Assembly (NCBI GenBank): GCA_033557465.1
Contig: CM066033.1
Coordinates: forward strand, 592,006,438 to 592,070,437
DNA from: Ichthyophis bannanicus
Lineage: Eukaryota > Chordata > Amphibia > Gymnophiona > Ichthyophiidae
Length of the DNA stretch: 64,000 bases
Direction of reading: 5' to 3'
The notes under the pieces are model-generated. The model was given only the letters and a program-made list of their open reading frames with translations. It did no database searches and was not told the DNA's origin. Made by a program: the position numbers and the translations under genes. Positions 20,693-31,063 of this stretch are shown here, piece after piece; the first letter of the stretch is position 1, and each line of letters starts with the position of its first letter.

Positions 20693-22722
20693 TGGAAACC
20701 TCTCGGCGTTTTAACGATGGGTCCTATAATATCCATCGCTAACCTACGGACTGGGGTTGAAATGGTGGGCGTCGGTATCATGGGTACCGGTTTTGGCTTA
20801 CTAGCCGTGACTCGCTAGCAAGCAGGACAGGACTCGCAATAGCGGGCCGTCTCTTTGAAGACGCCAGGCCAATAAAATTGGGCCAATATCTGGTCCAATG
20901 TCCCCTGTGTACCCTTGTGGCAACCAACAGGATGGTCATGTGCCAATCTCAGGACTACCGCCTTAAAGGTAGTAGGCACAACCAACTGTTTTCTTACGGT
21001 GCCTATCCGCGGGTCTGTACTTTCCCTGTACAATATACCATCCTCTAAAAAGAACCTAGGCAAAATAGTCCTACTCTCTCGGGCATACTCAAAGGCTCTT
21101 TTTAGTGCTGGGTCATCCCTCTGCTCTCTAGGGAAGGAAGGGAATTTATGGACCAGTTCGGCTGGGACCCAGGACAACCCCTCCCCGGCTTCCAGTTCTA
21201 CCCTAGCCTGCGACCTATGTCTTCGCTCATGTCGCTTTTCAGCCTTTCCTTTCTTCTCTCTAGAGGGTATGTTTACCAAGTCCTCCTGAGAGGGAAATAT
21301 ACCTTGTACCTCCTCTCTCTCTTCATTCTCACTTCCTGGGGGTTCTTTATCAGGTATCTCCTCACTCTCTTCATTCTCACCTCCTTGGGGTTCTCCCTCA
21401 TCCTCAGGAGCTTCCGTTTCCCCCTCTATGGGCCTAACCTCTGTTACCGGAACTTTTGCTTGGGACCTGGTTGTAATTAGGCCTATTCTTTCAGTTAAAC
21501 CTTTCCTTAACTCTCTTTGGAAGGGAGGCCAATCTTTGCCTAAAACAAGGTCACGAGGAAGTCGTGGTATGACCGCCACGCGTACTTCCCCATCAATCCC
21601 TAAGCCTGTTATGGATACTTTATGCACAGGATAGTATGGCGCTGACCCGTGAACACAATTCACTTGTACTCTTCCCTCTGCTGGGCTCTGGGCGGATGGA
21701 TCACGGTCAGAGATGGTCTTCCATAACTTCTGGGAGACCATACTCTGGTCTGCGCCAGAGTCCAGCAGGGCCAGAGTTTCTACCCCTTCTACACAAACCT
21801 TGAGGAGGAATCCCTTCTCCAGGGGTTGTTTCTTCCCTGATATTAAGGCAGTGCGTACAGTGCAATCCTTACGTATGTGTCCTAGCTGACCACAATTATA
21901 ACATTTTCTCTTGAGAAATCTGTTTGTATTTTGGTCACATATTTCTCTCCTAGAGGATTTTTCTAAGCCCCATAGTTTACCAATGCCAGCTACTTTTAAT
22001 ACCTTTTCCTTTGAGGTTCCGGCTAACTCTGCCTCAAAATATCTTTCTGAGAGTTCAGCTGCTTCCTCAGTGGAACTGCATTTTTGGAGCACTATAAATG
22101 CTTTTACCTCAGGCAGTACAGCTTCAAGGTACTGCTCCATAATTATGGTATCTATCACTGACTCTATTGTTCTCCTCTCAGGAGTGAGCCATTTCAGCGC
22201 TAGACTCTTTAGACGCTGAAATAGTGCCTTCGGTGTTTCCATAGGCCTAAGCCTAGCTTCCCTGAATAAACGCCTGTAATGGATGGGCGTTAAACCCAAC
22301 CTGTCTCTTACAGCATTTCTTACGTTCAGGTAATTGGACGCCTCATCAGCGGGCAATGCTTTGTACGCTGCTAATGCCTCACCTGTTAGAGTCATAGCCA
22401 AGCGGACAGCCCACTGGTCAGCTGGCCATTTAGCTGATTCTGCTATCTTTTCAAATGCATCAGCAAAATCATCAAAATTCTCATTATTATTAAATTGTCC
22501 AGGTGACATTGCACCACAATTATTAAGTCCTACCCCCACTTGTAATGAGGGAATACTCTCGTCCTTGTCCACATTTTTCTGCAGCAGGGCTCCCAGTAGC
22601 TCCAGCAACGGCTGCTGCTGAGCATTCATGGCTGCTATAGTTCTCTCTTGGATCCCTTGGGCCTGCTCACTCTGGACCCTCCACTGAGCCTCCATCCAGC
22701 TCTTTACGTCCTGGGGATCCAT
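20693..22722 (-). pseudogene. Gmr1-like gag-protease-integrase N-terminus
   Basis: The frame from 22722 to 20815 gives 635 residues. Gag comes first, with a SCAN-like helical domain at about 145-232 (YRRLFREARLRPMETPKALF to AELSERYFE). The SCAN domain of vertebrate zinc-finger proteins is known to derive from Gmr1-like gag. A CCHC knuckle CYNCGQLGHIRKDC lies at 274-287, and an aspartic protease LLDSGADQSMV near 319-329. A Glu-rich linker (430-475) leads to the integrase zinc domain (His595, His602, Cys629, Cys632). A TAG at 20815 ends the frame. Integrase continues beyond it with AMDIIGPI, then is cut by the solo LTR at 20692. No RT lies between protease and integrase. Confidence 0.92.
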
Positions 22723-23067
22723 TAGGATGGCTGTATCTGTAAAAACAAAAACAACACAAAGCCCAACAAGTGCGGTACCAAAAGAAGATCTATGTCTCCC
22801 ACTTTAGCACAGAAATTGGATACTTTCTCACAGATCCTTCTACACCCGTGCCCCCTCACTTGTACCTGAGCACAGTGCAGGATCTTGCCTTGAGAAAGAT
22901 CTCCTGGGTGGCTCCAAATCAGGTCTGGATTTGTAGTCCGGTCCGGTTTTTCTCTCCTTTCCTTCAGGATAGCCGAACTTCTCCTGATTTTTCAGGTTAA
23001 TCCTTTTTCTTGATAATGTCCTTTTTACTGTGTTTTTAAAAATCCGAACATACTACGCCACTTCTCT
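22723..23067 (-). other. 5' leader of the Gmr1-like element
   Basis: Between the 5' LTR and the gag ATG. Right after the LTR the minus strand reads AGAGAAGTGGCGTAGTATG. The TGGCG could be a tRNA primer-binding site set back seven bases, but I cannot assign a tRNA. Confidence 0.55.
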
Positions 23068-23197
23068 TGTCACACCCTGCTCGGCCAGCAGTGTAGTATA
23101 CTGGTTGGCTACAGGGGGACCTTTTATTGAAAGGATTGTAGTTGGGCTCCTTTGCAATAAGATAGTTGAGACCCGAGTGGTAAGGTCAAATCAAGGT

Positions 23198-23203
23198 TTT
23201 ATT
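23198..23203 (-). promoter_or_regulatory. polyadenylation signal in the 5' LTR
   Basis: AATAAA on the minus strand in GGGGAAATAAAACC. The equivalent site in the 3' LTR would serve the element transcript. All six LTR units examined have this signal 130-171 bases from their 3' ends. Confidence 0.7.
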
Positions 23204-23332
23204 TCCCCTCCCAGGGTTTGGATTATAACACAGGTAACAAAAGAACAAAAGCCATACACTCTGGCAAAAAGGATAAAGTAAAGTCTGGTGCTTTTAAACA
23301 GGCAGTTAAATCACTTCCAGCATCGTATATCT

Positions 23333-24400
23333 TCAGCACAATGAAAACCTATCGTTTATCACAGCCAATGTACAGTCCATCTGGTAGTCAGATAATTCAG
23401 GCTCTGGCGGATCAATTATCATTGATTCAATCTGACTGTCATCTGCATAACCTTGTTGCCTATAGTGTGCTGGCAGATTATTCTCCTCTGCCAGCTCCCT
23501 TGACCTCCCTACTACTTCCTCCAGCAGGTAAGGGTCAGAGTCACCATATCTTGGCATGCAATTCCAATAAGACTTATGTCCTTTATAACTTCTAGGTGAA
23601 AAAGACTTATAAGCAGCTTTACCTTGGTTAATTAGCCCACCTTCTTGGTTTGAGGCAGGAGAAAAGCTATGCACAGCTTCATTCAGTAGGGGTTTAAACC
23701 TCAGAGGCTTTTCTCTATGCTTAGGCTGTTTGTCACCCTCTTCCAACATACAGATGTCTGGCACCGTATATTCTTTCTTTCTTGAGGCTTGTACTTGCTT
23801 TCCAGTTATTCTGACTGGTACTTTCTCCTTATAAATGCCTTCACTATAAGGTATATGTTTGGAGGCTTGGTTAAAAGGTTTTTGAGCCTTTCTCCTCCAA
23901 TTAAGACTATCAGCTGTTATCTGCCTTTCTCTTTCACATTCAGAATTAAAGTCACTCACATCAGTTTTCCTACCAGCCCAAAGCAGACGTTGCTTCCCAG
24001 ATTCAAACCTCAGCTTGCACTCAGTATCCAGCTGGTTCTCATTCAGCACGTCTCTCCTGCTTCCAGTTACTGGTTTCACTGAATCTTCCAAACTGCTTTC
24101 TCTGGAGTTACCGGAGCTACCAAAGCCAAAGTCAGAACTCCTTCTCCAGGTCCTGCTATTGCTGCTCCTACTACCGCCACTATTGCTTCCCCTATTCTCT
24201 AATGAACGTCCCTTATATGTTTTCTGAGGCTCTACTCCAGCCCTTCCCCCTCCCAGGTGAAAGCTATTAGAGCTAAGAGCTGGGGAATGCCTATCAGCTG
24301 TGCAGGGTTCCTTCCCTTGTGGCTGGGAATGTTTATGTTGCTCTTGGCAACTGGGTGTCCTGATATCTTCCTTCCTGCTAGAAACAGCCCTATTACTCAT
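23333..24400 (-). CDS. LTR-encoded MDC-tail protein (family I), intact, 355 codons
   Basis: A sense-strand ORF filling most of the LTR. It starts 45 bases inside the LTR (MSNRAVSSRKED) and stops 130 bases before the polyadenylation signal. Residues 60-110 are Gly/Ser/Arg-rich (GGSRSSNSRTWRRSSDFGFG). The middle is basic and polar. The C-terminus is acidic, with QIESMIIDPPEPEL, then DYQMDCTLAVINDRFSLC. No signal peptide, membrane segment or known domain is visible. The same ORF is in the 3' LTR. Related tails occur in four other LTR families here. By position it resembles retroviral U3-encoded accessory genes, but no function can be inferred from sequence. Confidence 0.68.
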   Translation of the reverse strand: MSNRAVSSRKEDIRTPSCQEQHKHSQPQGKEPCTADRHSPALSSNSFHLGGGRAGVEPQKTYKGRSLENRGSNSGGSRSSNSRTWRRSSDFGFGSSGNSRESSLEDSVKPVTGSRRDVLNENQLDTECKLRFESGKQRLLWAGRKTDVSDFNSECERERQITADSLNWRRKAQKPFNQASKHIPYSEGIYKEKVPVRITGKQVQASRKKEYTVPDICMLEEGDKQPKHREKPLRFKPLLNEAVHSFSPASNQEGGLINQGKAAYKSFSPRSYKGHKSYWNCMPRYGDSDPYLLEEVVGRSRELAEENNLPAHYRQQGYADDSQIESMIIDPPEPELSDYQMDCTLAVINDRFSLC

Positions 24401-24466
24401 AGGTTCCTCTGCTTTCCTATCACAGGATATCTTTTCCCCATTACAGTGGGTAGTATGGATGTGTGT

Positions 24467-25050
24467 TTAGTTGGTGGAGGTAGCAGTGTTATTGTTTGGG
24501 TAGGGGATGTTGCCTGAATGCTCATAGGTTTCTATAAATAAGAATGTTTTGAGGTCTTTGCGGAAGTCTGTGAGGTCATCTAACGCTCTCAGGCTCGTTG
24601 GGAGGGAGTTCCATAGTGTGGATGCCAGCAGTGATGGTGCTCTTTTTGAAGTTGTTTGTTTGGTTTTGTGATAGCCTGCGGGTGTGCCGATCATGTTGTC
24701 ATTATTGGATCTTCTTGGTCTGTTGTTAATGTCCCTTGTTATAACGCTTTGGAGTGCGTCTGCTGAGAGAGGGTGAATGATTTTGAAGATGATCATGATT
24801 ATTTTGTATTTAGCTCTTGCCATCATTGGGAGCCAGTGTAGTTGTTGTAGGATGGGAGTGATGTGCTCAGTCCTTGGAGTGTCTGTAATGATGCATGCTG
24901 TAGTGTTTTGTACCATCTGTAGTGGGTGGAGTGTCTCCTGAGGAAGGCCTTGATATAGTGAGTTGCCATAATCAAGCAGTGGTGTAATGAGTGCTTGGCA
25001 CACTGTGCGGAAGTGATCTTGACGGAGCATTGGTTTGATTTGTCTGATTG
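24467..25050 (-). pseudogene. L2-like LINE copy B, RT C-terminal domain
   Basis: About 195 codons open from near 25050 to 24467. The frame has the LINE C-terminal landmarks CQALITPLLDYGNSLYQGLP, EHITPILQQLHWLPM and LLASTLWNSLPTSLR. It lacks the catalytic domain because the element is 5'-truncated. The frame ends close to the insertion site of the Gmr1-like element, which lies in the LINE 3' UTR. Confidence 0.85.
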
Positions 25051-26039
25051 TTTTCAATCAAGTTTGATATCTTGTCCGACAGACGTCCTGTGGCCTGTGT
25101 CCACTGTGTGGATAGGGTCCACTGGGCTGCTCGCATGTGGAGGCGAGCATAGGGAACTGCATGAACTGTGGATGCCATATGTCCCAGTAATTGCAGCATC
25201 TCTCAAGCAGTTAAGGAGGACTTTCCTGCTGCTTGAGAAGCTAGTTACACTATTCGAAGACAGCAGGGCTGTGGGAGGAAAGCCCTTGACTGTCTGGTAT
25301 CTAAACAAGCTCCTATGAACTCTAGGGTCTGAGAAGGAACAAGTTGGGATTTTGGGAAGTTTATGACCAATCCCAAGTATTGGAGGATTCGCATTGTGCG
25401 AGACAGTGCAGAACTGGCTTCTGGAACCGTGGGGGCTCGAATGAGCCAGTCGTCCAAGTAAGGGAAGACGAATATCCCTAGGGTTCGCAGGAATGCAGCT
25501 ACTAGTGTCATGCATTTCGTGAATACTCTTGGTGCCGAAGCCGGACCAAAAGGAAGAACCCTGTATTGGAAGTGTTTTTCCTTGAAAAGGAATCATAAGA
25601 ATTTCCTGTGATCTGGATGGATCAGAATATGAGTATATGCATCCTTTAGATCTAGAGAGCAAAGCCAATCCTGACTTTGAAGGTATGGCAGAAGAGTTCC
25701 TAGAGACATCATTTTGAACTTTTCTCGGAACAGATATTTGTTCATTTCTCTGAGGTCTAGAATGGGTCTGTGTCCTCCTGTTTTCTTTGGAGTAAGAAAA
25801 TAGGGGGAGTAGAACCCTGTACCCTGTTGGAGAATGGGTACTTCCTCTATTGCTTCCTGAGCAAGGAGTGTTGAGACCTCGTGATCCAGCAGATTGTCTG
25901 GAGAGGTTTGGGAATTGAACTGTCTTACGATTGTAGGAGGGGGCATGCTGTGAAAATGAAGCTTATACCCCTCCCCTACAATGGACAGAGTCCAATTTTC
26001 TGCTGTTATTTGGTGCCATCTGTTGACAAAATGACTCAA
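25051..26039 (-). pseudogene. DIRS-A reverse transcriptase
   Basis: One frame with a few in-frame stops (for example TGA at 25593). Landmarks in order are GFYSPYFLTPKKTGGHRPIL, WLCSLDLKDAYTHILIHPD, QYRVLPFG, and the catalytic FPYLDDWLI at about 25450-25476. The thumb follows with LLGHMASTVHAVPYARLHM near 25150. The frame breaks at 25051 where an L2-like LINE inserted, and RNase H resumes at 13710. The protein would copy element RNA into cDNA. Confidence 0.9.
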
Positions 26040-26106
26040 CCTGCCTGGAATGTTTAGGGGTTCTGGACCCTTTAGAGGCAGGAAAGCTAAGCTCTCTAGG
26101 AAGGAG

Positions 26107-27975
26107 TCAAAGCCCTTGAGGGGGCTGAGCCTGTGGAGCTGGTTGAGCTCTCGGGCCTTTTGGCTTCTTTAGTTGTCTGGATTGTTGATGTTGTCCCTTT
26201 TGGGCAACTTGATCCTGAGCTTTCCCTTGCTGGGTATAGGACAGATAAAACGTCCTCTTTTTGCTGAAAAAGGGTTTTTTATAGGGTTTCTTTTTGGCTG
26301 GAGTGGCTGTAGATTTTGACAATCTGTCTAAAGTGATATTGTCAGCATCTATCTCAATAGCCTTTTCCTGCCAATTATTGCCAAAGAGGTTTTCTCCTGT
26401 GCAAGGGATGTTCCCTAATTTGTCCTGTACCCAAATCTCCAAGTCTGATGCCTGAAGCCAGGCAATTCAACGTGCACCAATGGCAATAGCAGAAGTTCTG
26501 CTGATGCATTCAAAGTAGTCAAAGGCTGCACGATTTACAAACTTGGAAACGTCTTGAGCATGCTTGACAAGAGTAAGGAAGTCTTGTCGTTTGTCATCAG
26601 GGAGAAGGGGGCTCCAAGTCTCCTGTGACTTCTTTGAGGAACATTGCCATATATAAAATATACAGTATAAGCTGATCCTAGCTGAAAGCATGGAAGCCTG
26701 AAATGTTTGACGTCCAAAGGCGTCAAGAGTCCTGCATTAACGACCTGGAGGATTGGATGCATGTCTTTTTGCACTTTTCATCCTACGCATGGCTGATTCC
26801 ACTACCATTGAATGGTGTGGCAGCTGAGTCTTTTGAAAACCAGGACATGGTGGAACTCGATACATGGTATCGAGTCTCCTAGAATGAGGAGATGTGGTCA
26901 AAGGTGTCTCCCACATTCTGAGCATCAAATCATGAAGAATTTCATGAATGGGCAGAGTAGCTACCTCTTTGGGAACTTTAGGGTATTGGAGTATTTCCAA
27001 TTCCTTTGCTCTAGGTTCTTTTTCAGAAGCTACCATGATTGATAGGCCTCGGGCCACATCACAAATAAAATCCTGAAACGACATGTCCTCTGGAGGAGAC
27101 ATTCTGCGTTGAGGAGAAGAGGAGTCTTCCGGAAGAAGTACTCTGGTACTAGCAGAGTTATCCGAGTCATCTGAATCGGAAGATTCAAAATATCTATGAT
27201 CCCGATGTTCATGCAAAGCATTGTATCGGTATTGATCGAAGTCAGCACCGAGTTGGTCCGGTACCGATCTGTCGATGCCCGAAAAAGTCAGCATGGGCAG
27301 AACTCCCACTGGGGCCGGTACCGTCGGTGCTGGTACTGGTATTGGTACCGGTGCTGGTACCGGCATCGGTATGGGTGTCGGTACCGGTGCCCGTTGAACC
27401 GTCAGTAGCGGTGTCAACAGTACCGCAGCTGTAAGGAGAGCTGCAAGACTGCATTCAATAGCGAGGAATGTCTGGTCTATCGATGCTGCCGATGCCTGGG
27501 TGTCGGTACAGGTAGAAGCGGCCGGAACCCCTGAGCATGGCACCAGTAGTTCTGCTGAGGTCGAGGCCTCGAGAACATCCTGGAGCCCCTTTAGTGCTTT
27601 GGAGGCCAAAGCCTCCCGCTGGGGCTGTTTTGCCGGTGTAGTTTCCTCAAGGGCAATGCCAATGGCTTCTCGATGCTTAGAAGGAGATCTACCCTTTGAG
27701 GACTGGCTCTTATGTTTAGTTACCTGAGATCCATGGGAGGAAGACAAGCCTCTGGAAGACGTCGATGCAATGGACATCACATCTGAAGAAAAGAGGGTAC
27801 TGAGCTTTGCAGCCCAGTTCTGTCTTCCTCTTTTAGTCATCCCCATACAAGAGAGACATTCCGATGGAGAATGGTCAGGGCCTAAACATTTAAGACACCA
27901 GTCATGGGTGTCGGTGACGGAAATGGTACCACCACACTTAGTACATTTTTTAAAACCACTAGCTGGTTTTTCCAT
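26107..27975 (-). pseudogene. DIRS-A gag-like ORF1
   Basis: The frame opens MEKPASGFKKCTKC with a Cys-rich start: C-x2-C, then CLKCLGPDHSPSEC, which has the C-x2-C-x4-H-x4-C spacing of a zinc knuckle. A Ser-rich linker is followed by a Val/Pro-rich repeat (PIPMPVPAPVPIPVPAP, near 27310-27380) and an Asp/Ser-rich block. The first 412 codons are open, and stops then interrupt the same frame down to 26107. The last part (VQDKLGNIPCTGENLFG, then a Lys-rich tail) matches DIRS-B. It presumably binds element RNA; that role is inferred from position. Confidence 0.82.
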
Positions 27976-28058
27976 TTTTGAGGAAAATGGGGCCTAATGC
28001 CCAAAATGGCGCCTAGCACCAAAAAGAAAAGGTTTCTGAAGAGAAACACTTCAGAAGT

Positions 28059-28083
28059 ATATATATATATATATATATATATT
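28059..28083. repeat. (TA)n microsatellite
   Basis: A pure TA run of about 25 bases in the DIRS-A 5' leader, followed by an A/T-rich tract. Confidence 0.95.
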
Positions 28084-28259
28084 TATTTTTATTTTTTTTA
28101 AAGAAGAAAAGACAACTGGCAGTACCGGTAGGTGTCGAGCAGAGGCAGGCGCGACCACAAAAAAAAAACAGTTTAAAGAAGAAAGTTTCTGCGGTGACAG
28201 GGTATGTGACCTGTCGGCTCTGCGGAAAACGAAGAATTGAAGAGGGACAGTTGGAAAGG

Positions 28260-28396
28260 CGGGAAGGCAGCGCGCATGTGCTGAGGGATGCTCCCAAAAG
28301 CGTTCCTATTGGACGCTGGGGAGCGTTCCCGCGCAGGCTCCGTCGGTACCGACGATACCCATATGAGAAGACTACATTCCTGCTTGTTCCTGGAGA
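28260..28396 (-). repeat. DIRS-A left inverted terminal repeat
   Basis: Contains GCGCATGTGCTGAGGGATGC and GGTACCGACGATACCCATAT, the inverted complement of 9230-9350. It abuts CR1-C sequence at 28397. Confidence 0.88.
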
Positions 28397-28640
28397 TATT
28401 TCTTTATGGAAAGAGTGGTAGATGCGTGGAATAGTCTCCCAGTGAAGGTAGTAGAGATGGCAACAGTATCTGAACTCAAAAAGTCATGGGATAAACACAG
28501 AGGATCTCTAAAGGGAAAAAGAAGACTGTTGTAGTGCTTGATATGGAAGGGCAGACTATATAGGCCATGCGGTCTTTTCTTTTCTGTTTCTAAGCAAGGT
28601 TGCATATGGAGACATCCAGCAGCACAGCAAAATTAAAAAA
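28397..28640 (+). mobile_element. CR1-type LINE, copy C, 3' part
   Basis: Continues the frame left at 9195: ERVVDAWNSLPVKVVEM, then KKSWDKHRGSLKGKRRLL and a stop. A short 3' UTR and an A-rich run (28633-28648) follow. The fit with the 5' part shows DIRS-A inserted into a pre-existing CR1. Confidence 0.85.
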
Positions 28641-28729
28641 AAAAAAAGGTACGATTTTAGAATAATCTTATTTCAGGTATTTGGACTTGTGGCAAATTAA
28701 GTAACATCTAAGTGGCATTGTTCTGTTAT

Positions 28730-28935
28730 ACCCACTTTCCCCTTGCCCCTATTCCCCCTCTCCCATGCTACCCCTTTTATGTGTTATAAATGTTCTTTGT
28801 CCTGTCAATCTCTTTTTTACTGTCTTCTGTTTTAAACTGGACTTCTTTTCCGTTCCCTCATTTTTAATTGTAAACCACTCTGTATGTTTTTAACAGTAGG
28901 GGGGTATATCTAATCTAATAAACAATAATGATAAA
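28730..28935 (+). mobile_element. L2-like 3'-tail fragment
   Basis: TTGTAAACCACTCTGTATG then GGGGTATATCTAATCTAATA, the type of tail that ends the L2-like LINE at 31573. No coding part. Confidence 0.55.
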
Positions 28936-30308
28936 ATGAAAACATGAGCCATCATTCCTCGTCAGTGTTCGTTGTCAACTTGATAAATAAAGGGAATATA
29001 AGGGTACCTCCTTCTCCACACCCTCCGGATGTTTGCCTGACAAAACAAGCATTTTTAGATGCTTATTTGTGCCTGGAGCAGGTATAACCTTTGACCAAGG
29101 CTCAGGACATCCAGGACATTTATGAGATTGTGTGAGAACATCCATGTTCCTGGGAATTGCCTGGCCATGTCTACATCATGCTCTTGTTCTGACTTAGACA
29201 TCCTTTTACTGAGGACATCCACTGCACTGGCTTTCTATCTGATGCAATACCAACAGCAACAGAAAATTTGCAAAAGGAAGCAACTATCAGCAGCATCACC
29301 TGGTTCTGCCAAATCTTCCCCCAGCTTTTGGCAATCCACTTGTTGGGGGCACACTCTGGTTCTTCAAGGAGTCTTGGCCATTCATAATGATGGACAAGTG
29401 ATTGCTAAGGATCAACATAAACCTCTCCATACTTCTTCCACCAAGACTATTTGACCCCTGCTTCCAGACTACTCCAGCAGGATGGGGTCCTCACTTCGGA
29501 ACTAGACTCCCTTCTCAAGGCCCATGCCAAGGAATAAGTTCCCCATTTCTAATGTAGCTCTAGCTTCTACTCCTAATTTTTTCTAATATCCACGAAATCA
29601 AGAGGCCTTCAGCTCATCCCAGATCTCTGAGAATTGAACAAATTCCTATGGAAGAAGTTTAAAATGAATTCCTTGGCTGCCATTGTCTTTTAAGTCAACC
29701 CAAATGATTGGCTTGCCTCTTTAGACCTGAAGGATGCTTACACACACATACCAATCCATCTTCATCACCAATACAGAGTCTTTCCATTTAGGCTATCATC
29801 AACATTATGGGTTTTCATAAAATGCCTAATGGTAGCAGATTAATAGTTGTTTGGAAGAAATATCATCATGGTTGCACGCTATCATCTTAAATTAAACCCA
29901 GATAAGAAAACCTTCATTTGGATAACAGACCATAGGGAATCTCCCACTGTTGCCCCGTGTTTAGCCAGTAAACATATTCAGCTCACTTCTTCTTTTAAAT
30001 ATCTTGGGGTTGTCATCAATTATGTGCTATCTTTTCACAAACAGATCTCCAAATTGACGAAATCTATTTTTCTGGCACTGTGTCAGTTTTAGGCCCTTTG
30101 TCTTTACTTAGACACAGCTGCACAAGACATTCTGACTCGTGCATTTATAACATCATGATTAAATTACTGTAATGTCATTTATGCTGGAATTCAGACTTTA
30201 GAATTAAAACACCAACCTCCTTGCTCATGCCTCAAAATATGATCACATCATTCCTTTATTCCTACAATATTACTGGCTTCCTATACTATAATAGCAAAAG
30301 TTCCCAAT

Positions 30309-30640
30309 GTTGATGTTGTTGTTGTTAAGTGCCGTCGAGTCAGAGTTGACTCATGGCGACCCTCTGGATAGCTATCCTAAATTGTGTTCGGTCTTCAGTC
30401 AGGCGGTTCATTGTTGACAGACTGGTACCCGTAGCTGCTGTTATTGTATCGATCCATCTCATTGCTGGCCTTCCTCTTTTGCGATGACCTTCTATCTTGC
30501 CAAGCATGATGTCTTTCTCTAATGATCTCTCTCTTCGCATGATGTGTCCAAAGTATGAAAGTCGAAGTCTTGTCATCTGAGCTTCTAAAGAAAGCTTAGG
30601 TTTGATCTCCTCTAGTACCGACTGGTTTGTTCTTCAGGCA
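30309..30640 (-). mobile_element. RTE-type LINE 3' fragment
   Basis: The minus frame 30576-30340 reads LRLSYFGHIMRRERSLEKDI and GHRKRGRPAMRWIDTI, the C-terminal end typical of RTE/BovB-class reverse transcriptases. Past the coding end the minus strand continues into a short AAC/ATC trinucleotide tail (30309-30330), also usual for RTE. Only the last 80 codons remain. Confidence 0.82.
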
Positions 30641-30649
30641 GTCCATGTA

Positions 30650-31063
30650 TGAATAATCAAAATGAAAAATCACCAATGATGTCAATCTCAAAAACCTTAA
30701 ATATACTGTGTTGGGTATGCCAACAGGAGATGAGAATGTGCTCAAACTCGGAGGTTGGTCATGCCCATTTTAATCATGGAGGATTTTGGGGACGCTTATA
30801 CATGCACTTGAAACAGAGTTCTTTGGAGGTCCCGAAACATGCATGTTGTGCGGAGACTTTACAGTTCATCACTTTCACATCTGACTATTTTGGAATTAAG
30901 CTAAGTAACTTTATTTTATGGGTTTTAACCAATATTTGATTAAAATGGGCATGACCAACCTCCGAGTTTGAGCACATTCTCATCTCATGTTGGCATACCC
31001 GACACAGTATATTTAAGGTTTTTGAGATTAACATCATTGGTGATTTTTCATTTTGATTATTCC
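30650..31063. mobile_element. non-autonomous element with about 125-bp inverted repeats
   Basis: The left arm starts GAATAATCAAAATGAAAAAT and runs to about 30773. The right arm (about 30938-31063) is its near-perfect inverted complement and ends ATTTTGATTATTC. The 160-base centre has no convincing ORF. This is the layout of a MITE or foldback element. The flanking duplication is unclear. Confidence 0.82.

Larger units (their letters stand above)
13924..24445 (-). mobile_element. Gmr1-like Gypsy LTR retrotransposon lacking RT and RNase H
   Basis: Two long direct repeats (13924-15393 and 23068-24445) start TGTAATGGGG and end GGGTGTGACA on the minus strand. The whole is flanked by GTGG at 13920-13923 and 24446-24449. 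The order is 5' LTR, gag with SCAN-like domain, zinc knuckle, protease, integrase, polypurine tract, 3' LTR. Integrase directly follows protease. Gmr1-type Gypsy elements are known to place integrase before RT, so RT and RNase H should follow integrase, but only 120 bases separate integrase from the 3' LTR. The LTRs differ at about ten positions by eye, so the insertion is young. The integrase is split by a solo LTR (16277-20688). Confidence 0.9.
23068..24445 (-). repeat. 5' LTR of the Gmr1-like element
   Basis: 1378 bases, starting TGTAATGGGG and ending TGTGACA on the minus strand. AATAAA on the minus strand at 23203-23198, 130 bases before the LTR end. Unusually long because it contains an ORF. 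Confidence 0.93.
13711..25050 (-). mobile_element. L2-like LINE copy B, 5'-truncated, split by the Gmr1-like element
   Basis: The LINE itself is 24450-25050 plus 13711-13919. It is 5'-truncated and lies on the minus strand. Its 3' end, in the AAATAAATAAATA tail, abuts DIRS-A sequence at 13711. It interrupts DIRS-A between DKIS and QQLILSLQWW. The Gmr1-like LTR element inserted into its 3' UTR with the 4-bp duplication GTGG. Confidence 0.85.
9196..28396 (-). mobile_element. DIRS-type retrotransposon, copy A, heavily nested
   Basis: DIRS elements encode gag, RT/RNase H and a tyrosine recombinase, and end in inverted rather than direct repeats. On the minus strand the order is left inverted terminal repeat (28260-28396), gag (27975-26107), RT (26039-25051), RNase H (13710-12831), tyrosine recombinase (13683-12239 then 10053-9720), internal complementary region (9472-9570) and right inverted repeat (9196-9310). 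It sits inside CR1-C: GTGGAAATA at the left joins ATTTCTTTATGG at the right. Insertions inside are an L2-like LINE (10054-12238) and a second LINE carrying the Gmr1-like element (13711-25050). About 5 kb is DIRS sequence proper. Confidence 0.93.

Noticed and set aside
21148..21480. Plus-strand frame with Leu/Phe-rich hydrophobic segments
   Set aside because: Antisense to the acidic linker of the gag-protease frame.
22723..23067. Definite primer-binding site
   Set aside because: TGGCG near the LTR is offset by seven bases and I could not match it to a tRNA.
25054..25668. Minus-strand frame of 204 codons beside the DIRS-A RT
   Set aside because: Alternate phase of the RT; no similarity and no match to the recombinase frame at this position.
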